The position numbers and the translations under genes are program-made. The notes under the pieces are model-generated. The model saw only the letters and a list, made by a program, of their open reading frames with translations. It made no database searches and was not told where the DNA came from. 64,000 nt of DNA from G965247265 sp965247265. GTDB lineage: Bacteria; Pseudomonadota; Gammaproteobacteria; UBA4575. Below, in pieces: positions 17,241 through 25,763 of the stretch; the stretch's first letter is position 1; every line of letters begins with the position of its first letter. The stretch spans positions 1,240,001-1,304,000 of the forward strand of contig OZ252002.1 of assembly GCA_965247265.1 (NCBI GenBank). Reading direction: 5' to 3'.

Positions 17241-17476
17241 AAGAAGCACATGATAAGGCGCACAACCTGAAAGTTATCGTATCAGTTAAGTCTATGTGTT
17301 GAATGCCCGCTGTTGATTTTAAATAGAAGTTCAGGTTCTGGAATAGTGCAAATTTCAGCTAATCATATAGAATTAATTCGGTAGTTCTAGCATCAATCGA
17401 GTTAGTTATATAAATATTTGATATTCAATGAAATGTGTAGTTTTCAATTTGCGAGTAGCCCCAAAAGTTGCCCCTT

Positions 17477-18577
17477 CTAGCATGATGAATTACGCAATTC
17501 TCTAGCTATAGCATTCGCAAGTAGTTCAATATCAGGATGGTTAGTTTGAGTAGGTATTGACCCCATGCCATGAATAATCTCAGCCTGACGCTGATTTGGA
17601 ACTTCACCGTAGCTAATAAATGTAGTCATAACATCATCATGTCCAAGATTTTGACTCCATGCTTTAAAGTCCTCTGGTGTTTTGCAGACAGATTGACCGA
17701 ACATAGAAAGGGTATTCCTAAAACTGTGTGGGTTGAAATAGGGCAGACCAGCATTTGTAAAAGCATCTTTAAATATTTTGCGTATAGGCGACGAATTACT
17801 CCAATGTTCTCGCGTAATCCCAACTGCTTCAAATAACTGGTTTTCGCCGACAGATACTTGTGTTGAAGGAAACATAGGATCGTCATGACTAAATAGTAAA
17901 TCCTCAATTAAGTGTGTTACCCAGACTTCTACAATTTGACGAATTTCATCGCCGACCGGGAAAAAATACGTATTAAACGTTTTGCTAAATTTTGTACGTA
18001 CTTCTCTAGCGTCCTGAAATACGTATCCAGATGTAAAATCTATGTGTTTTAATTTCAATGAAGCAATAGCACTGTCTCTTGCTCCAGTCAGGATCGTAAA
18101 AGCAATTATCGCGCGATTTCTTTGTGTTATGTCAGAATCTCCTGACATTGAATCGATGACATGTTTGATTTGATCAAGTGTGGGTACTGGCTTGGTCCTA
18201 TGAGCTGTGGCAATACGTGCGTCTTTTTCAGATAAATTGAAATACTCGGCCTCTGAATAGGATATACGGGATTTATAGCCAGGCTGCTCTGAGAGCCATT
18301 GAAAAAAACGCTTTATATGTCCAAGTGTCGTACTTAGCGTGGCCTTGCTTAAATTCTTACCTGTTTGTTGATTTTTCTGTTCAGATAAATGTTTCTTGAA
18401 GGCAATGGCCTGTTCGTAGTGAAATGCCTTAAAGTCACGAAACTTTGTGTACACTTCAAATCTATTCATAGCTTTTGCTATTGCGTCAATTGTAGCTTCA
18501 TTTTGACGCTTTGCTTCTTTAGTAAATATAAAATATTTACGTTTAATACGTTCATTATTTGGGTTGTAATTTTTCAT
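17477..18577 (-). CDS. Tyrosine recombinase (integrase) 3
   Basis: A tyrosine recombinase of a different subfamily from integrases 1 and 2, about 366 residues from the ATG at 18577; a GTG start at 18604 would add nine. Numbered from the GTG, the catalytic residues are R176 (TGARDSA), H293 and R296 (HSFR), H322 (LGH) and Y332 (ISYGE). The N-terminal SAM-like domain spans about residues 40-130. Its closest architectural match is the group of short free-standing integrases on genomic islands. A GC shift begins right after its start (18.6 kb), so it marks the left edge of the GC-rich imported segment. Confidence 0.88.
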   Translation of the reverse strand: MKNYNPNNERIKRKYFIFTKEAKRQNEATIDAIAKAMNRFEVYTKFRDFKAFHYEQAIAFKKHLSEQKNQQTGKNLSKATLSTTLGHIKRFFQWLSEQPGYKSRISYSEAEYFNLSEKDARIATAHRTKPVPTLDQIKHVIDSMSGDSDITQRNRAIIAFTILTGARDSAIASLKLKHIDFTSGYVFQDAREVRTKFSKTFNTYFFPVGDEIRQIVEVWVTHLIEDLLFSHDDPMFPSTQVSVGENQLFEAVGITREHWSNSSPIRKIFKDAFTNAGLPYFNPHSFRNTLSMFGQSVCKTPEDFKAWSQNLGHDDVMTTFISYGEVPNQRQAEIIHGMGSIPTQTNHPDIELLANAIARELRNSSC

Positions 18578-18634
18578 AGTATTCACCACATTAGTTAAAG
18601 TCACTGTTTACGGAGGACTAACTGCTCTCACTTA

Positions 18635-18883
18635 GTGGAAGTTCATGAGGTGGGTGGCGATCCACGCTCCGATCTGCTCAAAGATGCAGACAGCATCTCC
18701 TATTTCGATGTCAATCTCCCGCTCTACTATCAACGCGAGGGTTGGCAGGAGACCAAGCGGCGATCAAGCTGGGGCTATCGGCGCCTATCCGCACGAGCAA
18801 AAGAGCTCGTCAACAAGATCTACTATCAGGATGATACGCTAATGCAGCTGCTGCAAGAGGTGATTGATGAAGATGTCCACTAA
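18635..18883 (+). pseudogene. C-terminal fragment of an HD/DUF4202-like protein
   Basis: An 82-residue frame beginning GTG/ATG directly after the integrase 3 promoter region. It contains HEVGGDPRSDLLKDADSISY, which looks like the Asp-rich core of a metal-dependent HD-type phosphohydrolase, and then a helical C-terminus. No N-terminal part exists upstream, where integrase sequence begins, so the gene is a truncated remnant. Base composition is GC-rich, unlike the integrase. The family link is tentative. Confidence 0.45.
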
Positions 18884-18929
18884 CGGCTTTGTCGCAGCAA
18901 TGAGTAAATTGTGTCCGGTCAGTTAGGCC

Positions 18930-19085
18930 ATGCCAAAAGTACCACCTAGAGTCGGTCGTTTCTTTTGTTGGTTGGGATGGCATGATTTTCGCGTCATCGA
19001 TACAACTTTCGGGTTCGGCGCCGCAGGCAATATCGAGAAGGTAAAGTGCCGACGTTGCGGTGTGACTATCACCCGCCAAGCTTGA
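18930..19085 (+). CDS. Small zinc-ribbon-like protein, 51 residues
   Basis: A short frame encoding MPKVPPRVGRFF, then CWLGWHDFR and VKCRRCGVTIT. The pattern of one N-terminal Cys with His (CWLGWH) and a later CxxC is typical of tiny phage or island zinc-ribbon proteins (DUF1660-like). It lies close to a phage tail gene fragment. Codon use is GC-rich like its surroundings. Function unknown; it is too short for certainty. Confidence 0.5.
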   Translation: MPKVPPRVGRFFCWLGWHDFRVIDTTFGFGAAGNIEKVKCRRCGVTITRQA

Positions 19086-19185
19086 TCAGATTTGCCCATG
19101 CTGGACTCAGGACGAGTTGAACGCCTTACGATTTCCGACCGAGGGGAATTTTGATCGATGTACCAAAGGTTTGACAATTGAAGGA

Positions 19186-19225
19186 GTGTAGAGGCGTGCG
19201 AAACTTTTTTGCGAAACATGCGAAA
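19186..19225. repeat. 40-bp perfect inverted repeat, left arm
   Basis: Begins GTGTAGAGGCGTGCGAAAC. Its exact reverse complement lies at 19992-20031, so the two arms bound a 766-base core. The first 12 bases recur at 28694-28705. Confidence 0.95.
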
Positions 19226-19374
19226 CTTAAGTGCGTAATTTTTTTAGAAAAATAAAAAATCAACAATGTGTTGACGGAAGCATGTGAAATTATGCGGAAT
19301 TTGGCGGAAGGATTTTCAGAAGAAACGCTACGATTCCCGGTCTGGCCGGTGTTAGTGCACCGGTCAGTTGATAC

Positions 19375-19638
19375 CTATCCATCATCGAGATAGTCGTGCA
19401 GGGTGTTAAAGATCGTGACCTCGTCTTGCCGGGAGATACCAAGAAACGGTCGCGCGGGAGTGTTGCCCCAGGGGATGGGGAAGGAGCCGGCCTTGGTCCT
19501 GTAGTGACCGGTGCCAAAATCGCCTCGCTGTGCGCCGAACTGGTGGATAGCGCCATACTCTCTGTCGGTGCCCAACTCCAGTGCGGTATTGCTGGCCCGG
19601 TAGCGCAGGGTACTGCTCAGGTGCTGGTTCAGCACCAA
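19375..19638 (-). pseudogene. Phage virion morphogenesis / tail completion protein (Mu gpG-like), C-terminal fragment
   Basis: The 87-residue frame contains LRYRASNTALELGTDREYGA, then IHQFGAQRG and PARPFLGIS followed by a short C-terminal helix. This is the characteristic C-terminal half of the gpG-like virion morphogenesis family, including the A-IHQFG and PARPFLG signatures. The N-terminal half is missing, and no other tail or head gene is nearby. It is a prophage scrap inside the inverted-repeat core. Confidence 0.72.
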
Positions 19639-19649
19639 AATGAGGTGTT

Positions 19650-19935
19650 GATTCTTTTTCTTGCGTCTTTGTGCGGGGACAGAATTAATTAAGAATCCGG
19701 AAGAACCCGGAAGTAGATGGAAGAAGACGGACAGGCCTTGTATTTTCTAGGGTTTCCGGCGTTGGGGCCGGTACCCTAAAACAGAAAATAATTAAGAATC
19801 TCGCCCTAAAATCCCATTGAAAGGCCGAGAAACGACTATTTTCCAGCAAAGATCACTCCAGAAAATCCGGGAACTTTCCAGCCATTCTTAATTACTTTCT
19901 GCCCAAATTCTTAATTATTTTTGTCCGCTAACATC
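19650..19935. repeat. Nested inverted repeats with AATTAAGAAT cores
   Basis: The motif AATTAAGAAT and its reverse complement ATTCTTAATT occur several times, bounded by GGGGACAGAATTAATTAAG on the left and TTTTTGTCCGC on the right. The layout resembles REP/REPIN-type elements mobilised by RAYT transposases. No transposase gene is present, so it would be a non-autonomous remnant. No protein gene is seen here. Confidence 0.5.
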
Positions 19936-19991
19936 CGCTAACAATCAAAATCAATACCTGTTGACATAGTCAACACCCCTGCGCAGCTATC

Positions 19992-20031
19992 TTTCGCATG
20001 TTTCGCAAAAAAGTTTCGCACGCCTCTACAC
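19992..20031. repeat. 40-bp perfect inverted repeat, right arm
   Basis: Exact reverse complement of 19186-19225. Its last bases plus two more (20020-20033) match, in inverted orientation, a 14-base string at 28692-28705. It cuts directly into a nuclease gene that resumes at about 20034. Confidence 0.95.
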
Positions 20032-20033
20032 AG

Positions 20034-22843
20034 CACAGCTTCAGGGTTTCTGATGTCTTTTCCTACTACGCCCGCGCCAGACAACGCTTCGAAGACTATG
20101 TACGGAATCTTCCCGCGGATCCCTATCCCGAGCCCTGCGCTCATTGTAATTTTTGCGCATGGCAGAATCACTGCACGGCTGGCTGGGAAGCGGACAACCA
20201 TTTAAGCCTAGTTGCCAACATCCGGCGCTCCCAGGTAGCCAAACTCCACAAGGCCGGGATCGGGACCGTCGCACAACTGGCCGCTACCGCTCCCGATAGG
20301 GAAATTCCTGACCTGAACCGCGATGTTTTTTCTCGCCTTCGTTCATAGGCCGCGCTGCAAACAGACAAGACACACGGGCACGGACAGACTCGAGATTGTC
20401 CCGTGTCCGGCCGACAGGGGGTTTGCACGCATGCCGATGCCTGATGAAGGTGATCTGTTCTTCGATATGGAAGGCGGCCCGCTGTATCCGAACGGTCTGG
20501 AATATCTGTTCGGGGTGCATTACATGCTTGACGGAAGTGGGACTTTCAAACCGTTCTGGGCACACACAGCCGCGAGGAAGAAAAAGAGGCCTTCAAACGC
20601 TTTATGGGGTTCCTGGCCGATCATCTGGCGAAATACCCACATGCTCATATCTACCACTACAATCATTATGAAACGACAGCTCTGAAACGCCTGGCCTGTC
20701 GTTATGCAGCATGCGAGGAGCAACTGGATACCCTGCTTCGGGCGCAAAAATTTGTTGATCTGTATCAGGTCGTGCGCGAATGCATCCGCACATCCGAACC
20801 CGGCTATTCAATCAAGAACCTTGAAACCTTCTATATGGACAAGCGGGAAAATGTAGTGGCCACGGCAGCAGACAGCATCATCGTTTACAACGAATGGCGT
20901 GAAACCGGCGAGGATACGTTGTTGCAGGAAATCGTTGAGTATAATGAAATGGATTGCATTTCAACCCATTTGCTGCGTAACTGGCTTCTGAAGCTGAAAC
21001 CTGATGGCGTACCGTGGTTCAAGGGTCTGCCGGAATACGGAGAAACAGAACCGCCGCAGCGAAAAGACTGGGAAGTCAGCTACGAAGACTATCAAAATCG
21101 CCTTGACGTGCAGCAAGATGAATCACCCACCATTCGCGAGCGGCTTTTACATCTTCTGGAGTTTCATAACCGTGAAGCAAAACCCCGGTGGTGGAGCAGC
21201 TTTGAACGGCAAAACAAGTTCGAGAATGAACTGATAGACGATACCGAGTGTCTCGGGGGGTTGCGGCAAATCGGACGCCCGGAAACTGAAGAGCGCACGC
21301 TCGTCTACACCTTTGAATTCCCGCCGCAGGAGTACAAGTTGAGAGTCGGAAACCCTGTTGTCAATGCTGCCGGGATGGAAACCGCGGGTACGATTGTTGA
21401 GCTGGATGAAGACCGCTGTATCGTCAGGATCAGGCGCGGTGCAGACAGGAAACCGTTGCCGACACGCTTTTCTGCGGGCCCATCCGGCCCGGTCAACAGC
21501 CGGGGTATCCGCTCTGCCATTTACCGTTATGCCGACCATGTCATTCAAAGACCCGGCGAAACCCATGCGGCCACCGAGCTTCTGGGTCGTCGCCAGCCAC
21601 GTATTCGCGGCAAGGCGGCCGGGGTGAGCCAATCGTTACCTCACAGAACGTACAGGCCGAGATGCTGCAAGCTGTTGCAGGCCTGGACCACAGCTATCTG
21701 TTTATTCAAGGCCCGCCCGGCTCAGGCAAGACCTATGCCAGCAGCCACGTCATTGTGGAACTGCTCAAGCGCGGCAAGAAAATCGGCATTACCTCCAACT
21801 CGCATAAAGCCATCCATAACCTGCTGGAACGCGTGGTGAATGTTGCCGTTGAAAAAAATGTGCATTTTCATGGTGTGAAGAAGGCTACCCGCGGCACCGA
21901 TGAAACCTTCTTTGACGGGCAGTTCATCCTGAACGAAACCCGGACAGAGAACATCGACCTTGATGTCGACCTGCTTGCGGGTACGGCGTGGCTGTTCTCT
22001 CACTAGTATCTGCAAGGGCAGCTTGATTACCTGTTCATTGATGAGGCCGGACAGGTTTCGACCGCCAACGCAGTCGCGATGGCGACATCGGCACGGAATA
22101 TCATTCTGGTGGGTGATCAAATGCAACTCGGCCAGCCGGTCCAGGGTGTACATCCAGGTGAAGCCGGGCTTTCGATGCTGGAATTCTTGCTGGGTGAACA
22201 CTCGACCATTTCGCCCGAGCGCGGTATTTTCCTGGACCGGACGTACCGGTTAAGACCGAGCATCTGCCGCTTCATTTCCGATGCGTTTTACGATGGGCAC
22301 CTGATGCCCCATGAAAGCACCTCGCTGCGAAGCCTGGACCTGCATGATACAGATTTGCCCAACGAAGGAATTGTCATGATCGCCGCCGAGCATGAAAGCT
22401 GCTCTCAAAAGAGTGTCAAGGAAGGCGAAATCATCAAGACCCGATACCGGGAATTACTGGGCCAGTCTTTCCGGGACCAGGACGGCAGCACACGGCCAAT
22501 CAGCGAAGGCGACATTCTTGTGGTCACGCCTTATAACGTACAGGTGAATCATCTGCGCTCCCTGTTGCCAGAAAATGCCAGGGTCGCAACGGTCGACAAG
22601 TTCCAGGGACAGGAAGCCCCTGTAGTGCTGATCTCCATGGTGACATCGAGTGCTGAAGACCTGCCCCGGAATGTCGAGTTTCTGTACAGCAAAAACCGCT
22701 TGAATGTAGCGATTTCCCGTGCCCAGTGCCTGGCGATAGTGGTTGCCAATCCAAGGCTGCTCGAAATCCCATGCAAAACGATTGAACAAATGAAGCTGAC
22801 AAATACCTTCTGCCGGCTGGATGAGTATGCTACCTCTCTTTGA
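20034..22843 (+). pseudogene. TM0106-family RecB-like nuclease / AAA helicase, truncated and multiply disrupted
   Basis: Reading frames across this stretch rebuild a large protein: a Cys-cluster segment (CAHCNFCAW, then HC) of the RecB-like nuclease, an RNase H-like exonuclease domain (DLFFDMEGG, EYNEMDC), Walker A (GPPGSGKT at about 21711), Walker B (FIDEAGQ) and the helicase C-terminal motifs (VDKFQGQE, NRLNVAISRA). The start is lost at the inverted-repeat boundary. Frameshifts occur near 20340, 20580 and 21640, and a TAG at 22004-22006 interrupts WLFSH-YLQG. The gene is dead. Its relatives are predicted DNA repair or defence nuclease-helicases. Confidence 0.88.
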
Positions 22844-22934
22844 TTATCCATTCGTATGAAAAAGAGGTATGTTAAACTCAGCATCGGACAAACCCGACGT
22901 GACATGTTATGCAGATTTTGATGAGAGGAAAGAC

Positions 22935-23201
22935 ATGGTGCACACCACTACCCCGTTTACTCTCGCCTCTAACTTGCGCTTGCCGGGGTTGCTACAAGGC
23001 TTGCTGGCCATGCTTGTATTGGTGCTGATATCCTTTGGCACGAGTGTTCGTGCTGCCGATGGACCTTACATCGGGATTAGCAGCAGCCTCAGCCTTATGG
23101 AAGACTCCGACGTCACGGCTCTGGCCCGTGACCCTTCCCTCCCGCTCACATCTCCGCCATCTCAGCTGTATCTTATGCGTAAAACCGGCCAGACTATTTA
23201 A
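22935..23201 (+). pseudogene. Outer membrane protein N-terminus (signal peptide plus first strand)
   Basis: A good ribosome binding site (GAGGAAA) precedes an ATG and a signal peptide (LLAMLVLVLISFG, cleavage near SVRAAD). Residues DGPYIGISSSLSLMED follow, reading like the first beta strand of an OmpA/OmpW-type barrel. The frame then ends after 88 residues with no further strands. It is best read as the retained start of a deleted outer membrane protein gene just ahead of the Ton genes. Confidence 0.5.
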
Positions 23202-23361
23202 TACGGACTTCATCCTCCGGCGGATGACAGGAAACCATTTTAGAGGCTGATGATGAATACTTTTTATGGCAGGATACTGTCCGGTGAGAAGATATGCCGT
23301 GGTACACATGGGGTTGGACTGATGCTTACATCAATTGCAAAAATAAAGATGAGTTAGCAAA

Positions 23362-24042
23362 ATGAATAAACTGCAAAGCTCTTTGGAGCTGTTATTAAGC
23401 CTGGGTGGGCCAGTTGTACTGGCTCTTTTAGTGTTTTCTGTTATTGGAACTGCGATAATTTTACTGAAAATCTGGCAGTTTTTAGCACTGCGCCTGGGGT
23501 CGTCCAGGTTTGCGGAAACTGCTTTACAAGCGTGGCGCAAAAATGAACAGGAAAAAGCCATGGGTATCGTCAAGAACAGGAGCCATCCCGTTGCAAAAGT
23601 TCTGCACACGGCCTTTGCACACCGCCAGGCAACGCTGAAAATCTCCATTGAGAATGCGCGGGAAGAAACCCTCCGTGTTGCCCAGGTACAACTCGAAAAA
23701 CTCAGGAGTTATCTACGCATCCTGGAAGTCATTGCCGCATTAAGTCCTTTGCTTGGGCTGCTAGGAACCGTGCTTGGCATGATCAAGGTTTTCCGTGAGC
23801 TGGAACTGGCGGGCAGCAAAGTGGACCCTTCTATCCTGTCTGGTGGAATCTGGGAGGCCTTACTGACGACCGCCCTGGGTCTGTCCATCGCGATCCCTGC
23901 CGTGTTGATGGTGAATTATTTTGACCGCGTAATCGATCGTATCAGACACCGCATGGAAGATACGGCAACCCAGGTGTTTACCGGTGATGCGTCATCGCAA
24001 GAGATCCATGCCATTGAAGGCGGCTCAGCCTCTGCGACCTGA
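23362..24042 (+). CDS. exbB: ExbB/TolQ-family proton channel subunit
   Basis: A 226-residue inner membrane protein with the MotA/TolQ/ExbB layout. The first membrane helix is at about 15-40 (GGPVVLALLVFSVIGTAIIL), followed by a cytoplasmic loop with EVIAALSPLLGLLGTVLGM at about 122-140, and the conserved ALLTTALGLSIAIPAVL helix at about 165-185 with its pore-lining Thr residues. It forms the pentameric proton channel that energises TonB. It heads the operon exbB-exbD-exbD-tonB, with 2 bases to the next gene. Confidence 0.93.
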   Translation: MNKLQSSLELLLSLGGPVVLALLVFSVIGTAIILLKIWQFLALRLGSSRFAETALQAWRKNEQEKAMGIVKNRSHPVAKVLHTAFAHRQATLKISIENAREETLRVAQVQLEKLRSYLRILEVIAALSPLLGLLGTVLGMIKVFRELELAGSKVDPSILSGGIWEALLTTALGLSIAIPAVLMVNYFDRVIDRIRHRMEDTATQVFTGDASSQEIHAIEGGSASAT

Positions 24043-24044
24043 CC

Positions 24045-24455
24045 ATGCAGATTGCTGCAGTTCAAAAAAACCGTAATCTGATCAGCCTTACACCGCTTAT
24101 CGATGTGGTGTTTATATTGCTGGTATTTTTTATGCTGATCACGGACTTTGCACAGTTTTCCATCGTTACACTCAGCGTCGCTAAGGATGAAAATGCAGTC
24201 GACACAGAACAAACGAGCTCAATTGTGCATATATCCAGTAACGGAGAACTGCGGTTTGATCACAAGGAAATCAACTTTTCCCAATTAACAGCACTGGCGA
24301 GTAGCAAGCTCACTGAAGATGAAAAGCATATTTTTTTCATTCGCCCGGACGATGAAACACTCCTGCAGGATACGATTTTTGTGCTGGATGAACTGATACC
24401 TCTGGCCCCGAACAATATCTCGTTCCTGCGTGACCTGGCGGAAGATTTGCAATGA
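24045..24455 (+). CDS. exbD: ExbD/TolR-family protein 1 (canonical)
   Basis: A 136-residue single-pass protein with a short cytoplasmic N-terminus, then the membrane helix LTPLIDVVFILLVFFML with the essential proton-carrying Asp at position 20, and a periplasmic domain of about 95 residues. It pairs with ExbB in the channel. It overlaps the next gene by 4 bases (ATGA), so the two ExbD paralogues are translationally coupled and should be made in similar amounts. Confidence 0.92.
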   Translation: MQIAAVQKNRNLISLTPLIDVVFILLVFFMLITDFAQFSIVTLSVAKDENAVDTEQTSSIVHISSNGELRFDHKEINFSQLTALASSKLTEDEKHIFFIRPDDETLLQDTIFVLDELIPLAPNNISFLRDLAEDLQ

Positions 24456-24850
24456 CCCTTACGGATTCAAGCAGGCTACAGGACTTTGAAAGCGTCCTGC
24501 CGCTGATCAACGTTATCTTTCTGTTGCTGATCTTTCTTGTCCTGGGTGGCATCTTCACAGCACCCGAGCTGTTTGATGTGCATCCGCCTGAGTCGATCAG
24601 TGACAAACAGGCTGTGGATGAGCCGGTACAGATACTGCTCGGCAAAGAAGGCGAACTCGCCTATGATGGAAAGGTAATTTCAGTAGAGCGATTCCAGCAA
24701 CTGGCGCAACAGGTCATATCGAATAACCCGGAAGCCTTTATTCAGGTCAAGGCCGACCAGAAAGTTGCCATGCAAAAAGTATTTGAAATCATGGAGATTA
24801 TCAAACGAACCGGGCATGAAAACTTTCAACTGCTTACCCTGAAAATATAG
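24452..24850 (+). CDS. exbD: ExbD/TolR-family protein 2, conserved Asp replaced by Asn
   Basis: A 132-residue ExbD paralogue with the same topology. Its membrane helix reads VLPLINVIFLLLIFLVL, so the residue that is Asp in ExbD1 (D20) and in family members generally is Asn20 here (codon AAC). The rest of the domain is intact, including the periplasmic fold from about residue 45. A non-protonatable subunit coupled to a canonical one suggests an asymmetric ExbD heterodimer in the ExbB pore. It cannot carry protons in the usual way by itself. Confidence 0.9.
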   Translation: MTLTDSSRLQDFESVLPLINVIFLLLIFLVLGGIFTAPELFDVHPPESISDKQAVDEPVQILLGKEGELAYDGKVISVERFQQLAQQVISNNPEAFIQVKADQKVAMQKVFEIMEIIKRTGHENFQLLTLKI

Positions 24851-24855
24851 CCACT

Positions 24856-25626
24856 ATGCGTCAGGAAATGGAAATCGGGATCAAGCACTGGTTTAGCGTA
24901 CTCAGCTTGGCTGTGCTTTTGCATGTGTACGCAGCCTTGCATGTAAACCTCACCGGTTATTCATCAGAATCCGTACATCCGTTCGATCAATACATAATTG
25001 ATCTAACGACGCTCGCCCTGCCTCCAAAACAGATCAAGCTGGAACCTTTTGTACCTCCCACACCCCAGAAAACCAGGCCGCCTGAAACAAAGCCTGAGCC
25101 TGAAGTCAAGCCACCCAAACCGGAGCCTAAACCTGAAAAACCTAAAACCCGTGCACCTGAGGTTACACAACAGAAAGTCGTTGTACCCGAGTTTGAACAA
25201 CCTGCTCGAGAAACACAAACCGAACCTGTACAACCGTCATCGACACCACCAGCCCCTGCACAAGTACCGGGGACTGGAAAAGCAGCACCTGAAAATACTT
25301 CGGCTGCAATCCCAAAACCCAGGACCCAGGTTGAAAAAGCAGATTACGGATATTATCAATTGATACTGGACAGACTTGAACGGTTGAAGAAGTATCCGTC
25401 ACGTGCGCGTAGGCGTGGTGAGCAGGGAACGGTAGTCCTGTCCTTTACGTTAAACAGGGATGGCAGCCTGAAGCATTATAAAATCAGGCAAAGCTCCGGC
25501 TCCAAGGCCCTGGATATTGCGGTAAAGAAGCTGATCAAACGTGCAACCCCTTTTCCGACAGTGCCGGAAAACATCAGCACGGACAAGCTTGAATTGTCGG
25601 TACCCATCTCCTTTGCCCTGAACTGA
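24856..25626 (+). CDS. tonB: TonB-family energy transducer
   Basis: A 256-residue protein with an N-terminal membrane anchor (about residues 10-30), then a long Pro/Lys/Glu-rich spacer (about 55-150, with PKPEPKPEKPK) that spans the periplasm, and a C-terminal TonB domain from about 165 (YPSRARRRGEQGTVVLSF). The C-terminal domain contacts the TonB box of outer membrane receptors. It ends the exb-ton operon, and a TonB-dependent receptor lies convergently 138 bases downstream, its probable partner. Confidence 0.92.
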   Translation: MRQEMEIGIKHWFSVLSLAVLLHVYAALHVNLTGYSSESVHPFDQYIIDLTTLALPPKQIKLEPFVPPTPQKTRPPETKPEPEVKPPKPEPKPEKPKTRAPEVTQQKVVVPEFEQPARETQTEPVQPSSTPPAPAQVPGTGKAAPENTSAAIPKPRTQVEKADYGYYQLILDRLERLKKYPSRARRRGEQGTVVLSFTLNRDGSLKHYKIRQSSGSKALDIAVKKLIKRATPFPTVPENISTDKLELSVPISFALN

Positions 25627-25763
25627 AAAAGTACGGGCAGCCTTTCACTATGCCGGACCCAAGCATCCGGACTCTGGGCAGCATGACTTGCAATTCTGTA
25701 CTAAATCCTGGCCAAGACAATGCCGGCCTGTCCGATCACAGGGAAATGACAGGCGGGCCAGAA

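Noticed and set aside
18645..19638. Intact prophage
   Set aside because: Only one tail-gene fragment and a possible zinc-ribbon protein are found; no terminase, portal, capsid or lysis genes.
19186..20031. Complete insertion sequence between the 40-bp inverted repeats
   Set aside because: The 766-base core has no transposase, only a phage tail fragment and REP-like repeats; recorded as repeats rather than an IS.
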